DNA of 64,000 nt from Sediminibacterium sp. (GTDB taxonomy: Bacteria; Bacteroidota; Bacteroidia; Chitinophagales; Chitinophagaceae): assembly GCA_016786865.1 (NCBI GenBank), contig JAEUVE010000012.1:1-64000 (forward strand), in the 5' to 3' direction. Position 1 is the stretch's first letter. Each line of letters starts with the position of its first letter. The notes beneath the pieces are model-generated. The model saw only the letters and a program-made list of their open reading frames with translations, did no database searches and was not told the origin of the DNA. Shown in pieces: positions 31,698 through 41,289 of the stretch. The position numbers and the translations under genes were made by a program.

Positions 31698-33431
31698 CTA
31701 CCAGTTTGGATTCTGGGCTAGTTTTCCATTGAGCGCAATTTCCTGTGTAGGAAGTGCCCACAGATAATCTCTTGCAGGATTGAACTTTCTGAAAGAAGCC
31801 GCTTCGAGCAATACATATCCGTTTAACAAATTGGGAGAAGCACCCGAAGGATTTTCTGCTGCAAAATATTTTCTACCCAGGATGGCGTTCGGCAATAAGG
31901 TTTCGGCTGTTTTCCAACGAAGCAAATCCCAGTATGCATGTCCTTCAAACGCCAGCTCCACAGTTCTTTCTCTTCTGATTTCCTCACGCATATCCAGCCC
32001 ATTGGCACTTACAAAGGCATTAGTTAACAGCGGAAGTTTGGTTTGATCATTTCCTGTAGCGCGGTTTCTGAGCAGGTTGATGGTCTGGTTCAGATCTGCA
32101 TCACTGATGCTTCCGTTCAACTCGTATTTGGCTTCGGCATTAATCAGCAATACTTCGGCATAACGTAAAATATTGAAGTTGATGAAACTGATATTGGCGG
32201 TCCAATCGCTCACTACCCAGTATTTTCTATACCGGTAACTGATACCAGCAACATAAGGAATCAATCCTCCGATGGATGGTGTAACCAGTGTTCTGTTGTG
32301 AACAGACATGGCCAGACGAGGATCCCTGTTCGCAAATTCTGTGAGTGAACTGGTTTGATTGTTAGCAGAATCAAAAGCCGATTTTCCCTGTGGCAATCCA
32401 TCTTTATAAAGATAGCTGTCGATCATGTACCTGGTTGGAGCAATATTGGCCTGATCCAGGTATTGCCTTCCGAAGTTGTGCGAAGCAATATTATTGGTTT
32501 GGTTCTGACCATAAAGTTTTACCAGGATATTTTCTTTGTTGGTAGCATAAGTGTAGTTTACCTGTGGGCCGTTTACTGCTGTAATCGGGTTACCATTGGC
32601 CCCACCATCGTACTGGAATGCATAATAGTAGCTGTCTGCGCCCTGGGTAGTATACAACCTGTGTCTGGCTTCTGTAATAACCGTATTGCTGGCTGTTACC
32701 GCTGCCTGCAAATTGGCATTGGCGGTAGCCAGGTTGCGGAACTTATCCCAGGTTCCTTCGAACAGCGCAACGCGGGATTTGAAAGACAATGCAGCTGCAC
32801 GGGTAATACGTCCGTATTCAGCCCCGGCCATTGCATCCGGCTGCGGACAATTGGCAGCAGCAAAATCCAGGTCTGCATAAATGCTGTCGATTACGGTTTG
32901 CCTTGGCGTACGGCCTGTGTACAGCAATGAATCGGACAAAGTAAGCGTGCGGTTGATGTATGGAACATCGCCAAATCTTTTTAACAGTTCAAAATAAGCC
33001 ATGCCTCTGAAGAATCGGGCTTCTCCAATATACCGGTTAATCGAGGCTGCATCTCCGGAAACGCCTTTTGATTTTTCCAGGATATTATTTGATGCACGGA
33101 TGAGCTTGTAATAATTGGTCCATTCATTGGATGTTGCAGGTGCTACACTGGAACCATCTCCAAAACCTACGGAACGTGTTCCAAAAGTTTTGTCGGAATA
33201 GTTGTCTTGCAATGGTGTAGGATAACCGGTAGGATCATCTCCCCCCAGTCCGCCCAAAAACGTATACAGATAATTACATGCCTGGCTCATATCTGAAGTT
33301 GTTTTCCAGAAATTATCATCAGCAAGCTGTGATTCAGGTGAAAGGTTCAGGTCTTTCTTGCATCCCGTTACCCCTAGCATTGCAGCAGGCAGGAAGCAGA
33401 GTAAACCTTTGAAAAAATATTTTCGTATCAT
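31698..33431 (-). CDS. SusD/RagB family glycan-binding lipoprotein
   Basis: A 577-residue SusD-like protein with a lipobox (GVTGCKKDLNLSP, Cys24) for outer-membrane anchoring. Tetratricopeptide-like helices fill the N-terminal half (EARFFRGMAYFELLKRFGDV) and the RagB/SusD C-terminal signature (EEIRRERTVELAFEGHAYWD, DLLRWK) is clear. It forms a lid on the SusC channel and grabs glycan at the cell surface. It lies directly downstream of SusC with a 30-bp gap. Confidence 0.95.
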   Translation of the reverse strand: MIRKYFFKGLLCFLPAAMLGVTGCKKDLNLSPESQLADDNFWKTTSDMSQACNYLYTFLGGLGGDDPTGYPTPLQDNYSDKTFGTRSVGFGDGSSVAPATSNEWTNYYKLIRASNNILEKSKGVSGDAASINRYIGEARFFRGMAYFELLKRFGDVPYINRTLTLSDSLLYTGRTPRQTVIDSIYADLDFAAANCPQPDAMAGAEYGRITRAAALSFKSRVALFEGTWDKFRNLATANANLQAAVTASNTVITEARHRLYTTQGADSYYYAFQYDGGANGNPITAVNGPQVNYTYATNKENILVKLYGQNQTNNIASHNFGRQYLDQANIAPTRYMIDSYLYKDGLPQGKSAFDSANNQTSSLTEFANRDPRLAMSVHNRTLVTPSIGGLIPYVAGISYRYRKYWVVSDWTANISFINFNILRYAEVLLINAEAKYELNGSISDADLNQTINLLRNRATGNDQTKLPLLTNAFVSANGLDMREEIRRERTVELAFEGHAYWDLLRWKTAETLLPNAILGRKYFAAENPSGASPNLLNGYVLLEAASFRKFNPARDYLWALPTQEIALNGKLAQNPNW

Positions 33432-33461
33432 GGTCTGGTATTTATAGTTAGTGTGCTTGAA

Positions 33462-36400
33462 TTAAAAGGTAACATTCACCCCAAATGCGTATGTACTGAA
33501 ATAGGGATAGGTGTATGCGGCATTGTTGGGACTTTCAGGATCAAAATACTTATACCACATTTTGGTAGAAGTAAAAATATCCTGCGCGGTAAAGAACACC
33601 CTTAACTTCTGGATTTTAGCCTTGCTCAGTAATTGGGCAGGGATCGTATAACCCACCTGAAGGTTCTTCAGACGGATATAGGCTCCATTCTGTACAAATG
33701 CACTGTTGATGCGGGTATTGGTTCCACCTCCGGCAATTGGTCTTGGGAAAAGCGCATTCCTGTTGTCTTCTGTCCAATAGTTGCCAATATAGTTGTCGAG
33801 CGGATAACGCCAGCTTTGTACATAAGGAAGCGCCTGAGTAGGATAAATAATGATACTTCTTTTACCTGTTCCCTGGAAGAAAACAGCAATATCAAATCCT
33901 TTCCACTGAGCACTCAGGTTGAGACCGAAATTATATCTGGGAGCTGTATTACCCAGGTAAACAAGGTCTCCGTGGTTATTCGGCGTACCGGTGCCCCCGT
34001 TGATCACACCATCTCCGTTCACATCCTCGTACTTGATATCGCCAGCTCCCTGATTGGTTGCACCAAACTGCTTGGGACTGGAGCTTACTTCAGATGCAGA
34101 CTGGAAATATCCAACAGATCTGTAGCCATAGATAGAATTGATGGGCATACCGGGCAAGGCCTGGTTCAGTCCTTCGGAATAAACCACATTACCCAGGTAC
34201 TTGGTGATTTTGTTCTGGTTATCGCTTAGATTGAAACCAACGGAATAATTTACTTTACCAATCTGGTCTCTCCAGTTCAGGTCCAGATCCCAGCCCGTTG
34301 TTTGCATTGCTGCCGCATTGGCTGTACTTGGAATTACACCCAGTACTGCAGGCAGGTTTACCGGAATCAGCATATTGTCGTTCACCCTTTTATAGAAATC
34401 GATGCTACCAGACAACCTGCTTCTGAGCATGCTGAAATCCAAACCGATGTTTTGGGTTGTTACGGTTTCCCAACCAAGACCTTCAGATGGCAATCCACGC
34501 TGATAAATATAGGTTGCTGCCGCATTGTTGAATGGATATACACCGTTCACCAGCGTTGCGGTAGAGAGGTAATTGTTCTGGTACAGCTCACCCAATTGGG
34601 CATTACCCAGTTTACCCCATGATCCACGCAACTTTAATTCGTTTACAAACTTGATTTTTTCGAACCATTTTTCCTGAGAAATACGCCATGCTGCAGATAC
34701 TGCAGGGAAGGTATGGCTTCTGTGTCCTGGCGCCAGACGGGAACTGGCATCGTTGCGCACCGTGAATTCCAGGAAGTATTTGTTTTTGAAATCATAATTC
34801 ACTCTTCCGAAATACGACTCCCATGCATTTGCCTGAATATTATCCGACAAGGCCGTTACCGGAAGGGTTGCATTGGTGGTATAGTTTGTAGTAGGCAGGT
34901 TATTATTGATGAGGTTCGTAAGCGTACTGTTGGTTCTGTTGTAGTTGTAATACTGGTACTGATAACCACCTAAGAAATGGAAATTGTGGTCCTTAACAGC
35001 GATACCGTAATCTGCCAGGAAATTGGTGGTATAAGATGTTTGTGTTGTACGGTATTTATTAATGGAATTAGACCTGTTTACCCATGAATTCTGCAGGAAG
35101 GAATTGGCTGCTTTAGACCAGGTATACAAAGGAACTGTTTTGAAAAACATATCCTGGTTGTGCTGTTCAAAATGCGGGCTGTAATTGGCCGAAAGCACCA
35201 GTCCTTTCGCCAGATCAGTTGCCTTTAAAGTAAACACGGCATCCAGTACATTCTGGGTAGTGTTGTTGTAACCACCATCCTTTAAGGTTGCATAGGTGTT
35301 CACTCCGGAAAAATATTGTGTTTCATTGCTGCCCGGTACAAAAATGGGCGAAATCGGGCGCAGGTTGAAAATATTATATAACAAACCATAATCACCTGTA
35401 AGTGTACCGGCTGCTGCTTCTACTTTATTTTGTGTGAAAGACAACCTGGTATCCAGACTCAACACCCTGTTGAATTTGGTAGACACATTGAACCTGGCAT
35501 TGTAGCGCTTATTTCCATCGGGTCCTACGCGGAACATACCTTTGTTGTCGTTGTAGCCAAGACCAATAAAGTACTTGGTATTTTCATTACCTCCGTTGAT
35601 GTTGAGGTTATGCGAACCGGTACTGAAATGATCCTTTACGGCCATTTTCACATAATCCATTTCTTCATAAAAAAACACATTGGTTGGATCGTTTGGAACA
35701 AACGTAACAGCGGGATCCCTGAACATTTCGATCTGTGCATCGGTATAAGACGGCGCACCTCCGTTGTTTTTATTTGCCAGGTTCTGCAATGCAGCACTGA
35801 TATGATACGGAACAGTTTTAGGCAAACTCAGGGGTTGTTTTACCTGGTACATACCGGTATAGTTCACGGTTACTTTTCCGGCCTTACCGCTTTTGGTTGT
35901 AACCAGCAATACACCATTCGAAGCCTTGGCTCCATAAATAGCAGAGGCTGATGCATCTTTTAATACGGAGATCGATTCAATATCGTCGGGGTTTAACAGG
36001 GTAAGACTGGCATATTCTACCCCATCCACAATCAGCAGGGGGTTATTGGTTCCGTTTAAGGAAGAAATGCCTCTTACATTGATATTCCAGTCTTCATATC
36101 CGGGCTGTCCGCTCGAACGTGTTACGACCAGACCGGGAGAAAGACCCTGTAATGCCTGCACCGCATTGTTTACCGGCCTGTTCTCGAGGGCTTTCTTGCC
36201 AATCACAGAAACAGAACCGGACAGGTTCACTTTTTTCTGCGTGGCAAAACCTACCACAACAATATCAGACAAAACATTGTCTGCACTTTTCTCCATTTTC
36301 ACCGACAGATAATCACCACTTACTTTTCTGGTAACAGTTGTATAGCCGATAAAAGAAAATTCAATTGTAGCGCCTTGTTGCGCCTGAAGCGAGAATTCGC

Positions 36401-36578
36401 CGTTTGTATTGGTACTGGTTCCTTTTGCGGTACCGGTAAGAAGTACAGATACCCCAGCCAGCGGACGATCAGTTTCATCTGTCACCTTTCCACTGATTGT
36501 TTGCGCATAGGCAAAGCCGTAAAGGCATACCCCGCAGAACAACAGCAGCAGCTTTTTTAATAATTGATTTTGAATCAT
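33462..36578 (-). CDS. SusC/RagA family TonB-linked outer-membrane transporter
   Basis: A 1038-residue SusC-like transporter with a signal peptide (MIQNQLLKKLLLLFCGVCLY). A CarboxypepD_reg-like domain spans about 27-105 (ISGKVTDETDRPLAGVSVLL). The plug (about 115-230) contains VRGISSLNGTNNPLLIVDGV and SISVLKDASASAIYGAKASN, and the barrel ends in FGVNVTF. It imports oligosaccharides with the SusD partner. It heads the PUL on the minus strand; the candidate operator at 36774-36800 lies 196 bp upstream. Confidence 0.95.
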   Translation of the reverse strand: MIQNQLLKKLLLLFCGVCLYGFAYAQTISGKVTDETDRPLAGVSVLLTGTAKGTSTNTNGEFSLQAQQGATIEFSFIGYTTVTRKVSGDYLSVKMEKSADNVLSDIVVVGFATQKKVNLSGSVSVIGKKALENRPVNNAVQALQGLSPGLVVTRSSGQPGYEDWNINVRGISSLNGTNNPLLIVDGVEYASLTLLNPDDIESISVLKDASASAIYGAKASNGVLLVTTKSGKAGKVTVNYTGMYQVKQPLSLPKTVPYHISAALQNLANKNNGGAPSYTDAQIEMFRDPAVTFVPNDPTNVFFYEEMDYVKMAVKDHFSTGSHNLNINGGNENTKYFIGLGYNDNKGMFRVGPDGNKRYNARFNVSTKFNRVLSLDTRLSFTQNKVEAAAGTLTGDYGLLYNIFNLRPISPIFVPGSNETQYFSGVNTYATLKDGGYNNTTQNVLDAVFTLKATDLAKGLVLSANYSPHFEQHNQDMFFKTVPLYTWSKAANSFLQNSWVNRSNSINKYRTTQTSYTTNFLADYGIAVKDHNFHFLGGYQYQYYNYNRTNSTLTNLINNNLPTTNYTTNATLPVTALSDNIQANAWESYFGRVNYDFKNKYFLEFTVRNDASSRLAPGHRSHTFPAVSAAWRISQEKWFEKIKFVNELKLRGSWGKLGNAQLGELYQNNYLSTATLVNGVYPFNNAAATYIYQRGLPSEGLGWETVTTQNIGLDFSMLRSRLSGSIDFYKRVNDNMLIPVNLPAVLGVIPSTANAAAMQTTGWDLDLNWRDQIGKVNYSVGFNLSDNQNKITKYLGNVVYSEGLNQALPGMPINSIYGYRSVGYFQSASEVSSSPKQFGATNQGAGDIKYEDVNGDGVINGGTGTPNNHGDLVYLGNTAPRYNFGLNLSAQWKGFDIAVFFQGTGKRSIIIYPTQALPYVQSWRYPLDNYIGNYWTEDNRNALFPRPIAGGGTNTRINSAFVQNGAYIRLKNLQVGYTIPAQLLSKAKIQKLRVFFTAQDIFTSTKMWYKYFDPESPNNAAYTYPYFSTYAFGVNVTF

Positions 36579-37059
36579 GGCCTTTTTATGGTTTTATGTG
36601 TTTGAGAGAATGTTTGGTTATGGCAATATTATTGGTGCAATCACAATACACCTTTCATGTTTAATTAGTCAGATCACAATCGTTTTGGCAGCAATCATTT
36701 GCTCATAACAGACAATGATTAAATGATTACGCTACCAAAAATAGAAACTGACACAACGCAGGTCAACGCCAAAATTTGCTAAATGATGTACAATATTTGC
36801 CTCCTTATTTCAGTGGAAATAATTCAGGTATAAACCCAAATAAAAATTGCCTGTGTTGTTTTTCTTACCTAGTATTGTGTGCAGAAAATGCAATCACAAC
36901 AAGCATTACCGGCTAAACAGACTTCACCCTGTTACTAAAAAACAGGAAGGATGCCGGGTACTGGCTCACTCCCTTTCAGCACAATTTGCGGCGCAATAAC
37001 GGTGGCATACCTGCCTATCGTGTAAAAAATACGTATATCGTTCATTTAAAATAATCCTC
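36579..37059. other. Gene-free divergent promoter region between SusC and the ROK fusion gene
   Basis: 481 bp without a supportable gene, separating the minus-strand PUL from the plus-strand ROK/isomerase gene. The only clear internal signal is the ATTTGC direct repeat at 36774-36800. No riboswitch, tRNA or terminator was seen. Confidence 0.6.
36774..36800. promoter_or_regulatory. Candidate AraC-regulator operator, second copy
   Basis: ATTTGC begins at 36774 and 36795, 21 bp apart, the second within TACAATATTTGCC, which is identical over 13 bp to 24557-24569. The shared spacing and flank make chance unlikely. It could serve SusC (minus), the ROK fusion gene (plus) or both. Confidence 0.65.
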
Positions 37060-39741
37060 ATGCTTCACGAGAATAAAATGCTTGGCGTAGATATTGGCGG
37101 AAGCCATGCTTCTTTCAGCGTAGTAGATATCCACCAGCCTTCTGCCAAGGCTTTAACTGTAAAAAGAACTGAGATCAACAGCTTGGCCAGTGCATCTGAA
37201 ATACTCAGTTCCATCTCCGCAGGAATCTGCGAACAATTGCAGGCAGATCCGGAACTGCGTGCTGTGGGCATCGCTTTTCCGGGTCCGTTCAGGTATGCCG
37301 AAGGCATCAGCACCATTACCGGTGTGGGCGGTAAGTTCAGCGCTACATTTGGCATGCATATTAAACAGGCTTTAAAAGACCTGACCGGCTACACGCAAAT
37401 GCCCTTTCATTTTTTCAACGATGCACATTGCTTTGCTGCAGGGGCTTATGCTCGTCACAATCTGGAAAGTAAAAGAACCGTACTGCTTACGCTGGGCACA
37501 GGACTGGGCGCCGCTTTTATGAAAGATGGCCAATTGCTGAACCAGGACAACAGCATTCCTGCATCCGGCTGTTTATACGATCAGGATTTTCTTGCGGGCA
37601 AGGCAGAGGACTATATTTCTACCCGTTGGTTCCTGCAGGAATACCATACCCGCACAGGCCAAAACGTTTCCTCTGTAAAGGAACTGGCCGGAATAAGTTC
37701 CGCAACGGTGCTGGCCATTTTTGAACAATTCGGAACCAATCTTGGCCGGTTTCTCCTGCCCTGGTTAACAAAATTCAACTGCGACGAACTGTTGATCGGC
37801 GGAAATATCACAGGCGCTTCGGCACTTTTTGAAGCCTTCTTAGCTGCTGAACTCAGCAATGCACTACCTGCAATTAAAATCACCTACTGTTCCGATACAG
37901 AAGACTGTATTCTTACCGGCGCAGCACTGATGGCTGCAAACAAACAGGATTCCGAAAAGCGTGAACCTGCTTTAAATCAACTCAGGAAAACAACACAACC
38001 CGTTCTTCCGGTGAGCAGCAACCATTTGTTTCAGGATGGATACCGCATTTTTCCATCCTACCCAACCGGCTATCCGGTTCATGAAGGCATCAGCAGCCTG
38101 GCCAACAAAATTTGCCTTGAACAACTGGTCGTGATAGACGGGTATGGCGGCGTGCTTTGGGAACAATTCCGCCAGCAACTCCAGACCGCTTTAGCGGAAA
38201 AAAAGAAAAAAATATATTGGTACAATATAGACTCCAGCTTACACAGCGCAGATAAAATGAATGAACTGGTGCAGGATCATTTAAACGGGAACGATCCTGT
38301 ATTCGGGAAACGTTATACAGGCTACCTCTCCGACTTTTTTGATCAGGATAAATTGTCCCTGCTGCAACCAGACCCCGATGCAGACATTTGTATTGTATAT
38401 GGAACCGGGGCCGCACTGAGCAACTGGCAGGGATTGCTGGTATACCTGGATGTTCCTAAAAATGAAATTCAATACCGGATAAGGGCCGGAAGCATCTGCA
38501 ATATAGGCACGGAACTACAGCATGCCGGATCACAGCAATACAAACGATGCTATTTTGTAGACTGGCCCGTACTGAACAAACACAAAGAAAGCCTGTTACC
38601 AAAACTGGACTGCATGGTAGATGCGCAGCGCATCGAAACAATTACCTGGATGTCCGGTTCCGATTTCCGGAATACATTGAACAATATGCTGAACCATGCC
38701 ATACGCGCCAGGCCTTGGTTCGAAGCGGGCATTTGGGGCGGAGACTGGATGAAGAAGCGGATCAGGGGCCTGAACCAGGATGAGATTAATTATGCCTGGT
38801 CTTTTGAACTGATCACCCCCGAAAATGGAATTGTACTGGAGGGAGATGCCTGTTTAATGGAGGTTTCTTTCGACTTTCTGTTGTATGCAAATAATGAGTT
38901 GCTGCTGGGAAATGCCGCCAAACGATTCAACAAAGATTTTCCCATTCGCTTCGACTTTCTCGATACGTACAATGGAGGCAATCTTTCCATTCAATGTCAT
39001 CCCAGACCAGACTATATCCGCAACAACTTCGGCGAATCTTTTACACAGGACGAAACCTATTATATGCTGGACTGCGAACCGGGAGCCAATGTATACCTGG
39101 GATTTCAGGAAGGGATTGATGCTGCGGAACTAAAAACAGATCTGATCAACGCGCAGGAAAATGCAGTTGAAATAAACATAGAAAAATATGTACAAAAACT
39201 AGAAGCGCAGAAGCATGGCCTTTACCTGATTCCCAACGGAACCATTCATGCCTCCGGCAAAAACAACCTCGTACTGGAGATCAGCAGCACGCCCTATATT
39301 TTCACTTTCAAAATGTACGACTGGCTGCGACTGGACCTGAACGGCCAACCGCGTCCGATCAATATAGAACATGCTTTCAATAATTTATACTTCGACCGGC
39401 AGGGTTCCTATGTGCAGGAGCAACTCATCTCCCATCCCATTGTAGAAAAAGAATGGGAACAGGGCAGAAAACTCAAACTGCCTACCCACCCCGAGCATTT
39501 CTATACAATTGATCGCTATGAGTTCAGTGGCGAAGTAACCATTGATACCAACAGGCAATGCCACTGCTGTATGCTGGTAGAGGGAAGCAGTATTGAAGTA
39601 AGCACCGGAAATAAAAAAGAGCAGTTCAATTATGCAGAAACATTTATTGTACCTGCCGCTGTTGAACAATACCGGGTTTACTCAAAAGACAGTAAGAGGG
39701 CTTTTCTGATTGTGGCTTATGTAAAAGATAATCATTGCTAA
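37060..39741 (+). CDS. ROK-family kinase / class I mannose-6-phosphate isomerase fusion
   Basis: An 893-residue three-part protein. Residues about 5-295 are a ROK sugar kinase/regulator (LGVDIGGSHASFSV, TLGTGLGAAFMKDG, ELLIGGNITG). The middle (about 335-520) resembles a uridine-kinase-like fold, but its P-loop position reads VVIDGYGGVLWEQF, without GKS/T. The C-terminal part (about 545-893) is phosphomannose-isomerase-like, with cupin/metal motifs QCHPRPDYI and LIPNGTIHASG, LVLEIS. It could phosphorylate and then isomerise mannose (or a relative) to fructose-6-phosphate. It is followed by a sugar porter, so a sugar-phosphorylation route is likely. Confidence 0.8.
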   Translation: MLHENKMLGVDIGGSHASFSVVDIHQPSAKALTVKRTEINSLASASEILSSISAGICEQLQADPELRAVGIAFPGPFRYAEGISTITGVGGKFSATFGMHIKQALKDLTGYTQMPFHFFNDAHCFAAGAYARHNLESKRTVLLTLGTGLGAAFMKDGQLLNQDNSIPASGCLYDQDFLAGKAEDYISTRWFLQEYHTRTGQNVSSVKELAGISSATVLAIFEQFGTNLGRFLLPWLTKFNCDELLIGGNITGASALFEAFLAAELSNALPAIKITYCSDTEDCILTGAALMAANKQDSEKREPALNQLRKTTQPVLPVSSNHLFQDGYRIFPSYPTGYPVHEGISSLANKICLEQLVVIDGYGGVLWEQFRQQLQTALAEKKKKIYWYNIDSSLHSADKMNELVQDHLNGNDPVFGKRYTGYLSDFFDQDKLSLLQPDPDADICIVYGTGAALSNWQGLLVYLDVPKNEIQYRIRAGSICNIGTELQHAGSQQYKRCYFVDWPVLNKHKESLLPKLDCMVDAQRIETITWMSGSDFRNTLNNMLNHAIRARPWFEAGIWGGDWMKKRIRGLNQDEINYAWSFELITPENGIVLEGDACLMEVSFDFLLYANNELLLGNAAKRFNKDFPIRFDFLDTYNGGNLSIQCHPRPDYIRNNFGESFTQDETYYMLDCEPGANVYLGFQEGIDAAELKTDLINAQENAVEINIEKYVQKLEAQKHGLYLIPNGTIHASGKNNLVLEISSTPYIFTFKMYDWLRLDLNGQPRPINIEHAFNNLYFDRQGSYVQEQLISHPIVEKEWEQGRKLKLPTHPEHFYTIDRYEFSGEVTIDTNRQCHCCMLVEGSSIEVSTGNKKEQFNYAETFIVPAAVEQYRVYSKDSKRAFLIVAYVKDNHC

Positions 39742-39752
39742 TACCATTTTAT

Positions 39753-41138
39753 ATGACAAACAAAGACAAGATTAATTTCAGGTTCTTAGGCCTGTTAACC
39801 ATTACAGCAGCGTTGGGCGGATTTTTATTCGGCTTTGATACTGCAGTAATATCCGGCACCATCAGCTTTGTAAAAAATCAATACGCCATGAATGCCATGA
39901 TGGAGGGATGGTATGTAAGCTCGGCTCTGGCCGGCTGTATTCTGGGCGTAGCGGGTATGGGTAAACTCAGTAATGCGCTGGGCAGAAAAAAAGTAATGAT
40001 ACTCTCTGCATTGCTTTTTATTGTTTCGGTTACCGGATGTGCTTTTGCCTCTGGTGTTTCCATACTGATCATTTCGCGTTTAATTGGCGGAATCGGTATT
40101 GGTATTTCTTCGGTGATCTGCCCCATGTACATTTCTGAAATGGCACCCACCCAACTAAGAGGAAAACTGGTAACCTATTACCAACTGGCCATTACCATTG
40201 GTATACTGGTGGCGTATTTTTCCAATGCATTGATCCAAACCGAAGCATTTACAAAAGACAGTGCGGGCTGGCTGGCACAGATCTTTACACTGGAACCCTG
40301 GCGTGGTATGTTTGCCGTTGGCATTATTCCAGCGTTGGTCTTTGTACTGATGGCTTTCTTTATTCCCGAAAGCCCGCGCTGGCTTGCTTTGAACAATAAA
40401 ACTGCAGAAGCCGGTCGTATTTTAACCAGTATTGCCGGTAGCAATTATGCAAAGAGAGAATTGTCGGATATTCAAAATGCTATTTCGCAGTCTGAAAAAA
40501 GCAGGCTGGCAGACCTGTTTAGCGGGCAGTTGAAAAAGCCCATGCTCATTGGTATTCTGCTAGCAGCTTTATCACAATTCAGCGGCATCAATGCCATTAT
40601 TTATTATGGCCCTTCGATACTGGAAAAAGCCGGCTTTCAATTAGGAGACGCCTTGGGCGGGCAGGTTACCATTGGCATAGTGAATATGCTGTTCACGGTA
40701 GTAGCAATATATTATATAGATCGGGTTGGACGGAGGCCCTTGCTGCAATGGGGCATTGGCGGTGCCATTTTTTCCTTATTACTTGCCGCAGTTTTATTTG
40801 CAACAGAGAGCACCAACGCATGGTTGATATTATTCCCGATCGTACTTTTCATTGCCTGCTTTGCATTTTCCTTTGGGCCGGTTACCTGGGTAGTGGTATC
40901 AGAGATTTTCCCTACCAGGATCAGGGGCGAAGCGGTTGCCATTTCTACCATGAGCCTGTGGCTGGCCAATTGGGTGGTGGGCCAATTTTTTCCGGTATTA
41001 TTAAATAGCTCCGGAGCCTCCTTTACTTTCCTGGTATTTGCCCTCTTTAGTGCCTATGCATTGTATATAGCCTGGAAAAAAATTCCGGAAACAAAGGGCA
41101 AAAGCCTGGAGGAGATAGAAAAATTCTGGTCAGAATAA
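39753..41138 (+). CDS. Sugar porter family MFS transporter (XylE/GLUT-like)
   Basis: About 461 residues from ATG at 39753 (MTNKDKINFRFLGLL); the longer reading overlaps the upstream gene. All sugar-porter signatures are present: GGFLFGFDTAVISG, MYISEMAPTQLRGK, PESPRWLAL, QFSGINAIIYYGPSI and PETKGKSLEEIE. It imports monosaccharide with protons. It lies 11 bp after the ROK/isomerase fusion gene, so it likely supplies that enzyme's sugar. Confidence 0.92.
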   Translation: MTNKDKINFRFLGLLTITAALGGFLFGFDTAVISGTISFVKNQYAMNAMMEGWYVSSALAGCILGVAGMGKLSNALGRKKVMILSALLFIVSVTGCAFASGVSILIISRLIGGIGIGISSVICPMYISEMAPTQLRGKLVTYYQLAITIGILVAYFSNALIQTEAFTKDSAGWLAQIFTLEPWRGMFAVGIIPALVFVLMAFFIPESPRWLALNNKTAEAGRILTSIAGSNYAKRELSDIQNAISQSEKSRLADLFSGQLKKPMLIGILLAALSQFSGINAIIYYGPSILEKAGFQLGDALGGQVTIGIVNMLFTVVAIYYIDRVGRRPLLQWGIGGAIFSLLLAAVLFATESTNAWLILFPIVLFIACFAFSFGPVTWVVVSEIFPTRIRGEAVAISTMSLWLANWVVGQFFPVLLNSSGASFTFLVFALFSAYALYIAWKKIPETKGKSLEEIEKFWSE

Positions 41139-41244
41139 TATATATTCGAAAAAAATGGGGAGAGCTGCTCACACTCTCCCCTGCTTACCTAAACCGACCC
41201 TTGCTGAAGGGGTCCTTATGAGAAAAAACCTACAGTCCGGAGAA

Positions 41245-41266
41245 GGGGATGTTAGACAACATCCCC
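41245..41266. other. Perfect 9-bp hairpin between convergent genes
   Basis: GGGGATGTT (41245-41253) and AACATCCCC (41258-41266) with a 4-base loop, in the gap between the sugar porter (+) and the TonB receptor (-). No T-run follows on either strand, so it is a poor terminator; it could be an RNA-stability structure. Nothing else was recognised in 41139-41289. Confidence 0.45.
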
Positions 41267-41289
41267 GGATTGGGGAACCTATGGATTTG

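Noticed and set aside
41139..41289. Repeat-like G-rich block between sugar porter and TonB receptor as a CRISPR or attachment site
   Set aside because: Only one short hairpin is present; there is no array of regular repeats and spacers and no adjacent recombinase gene.
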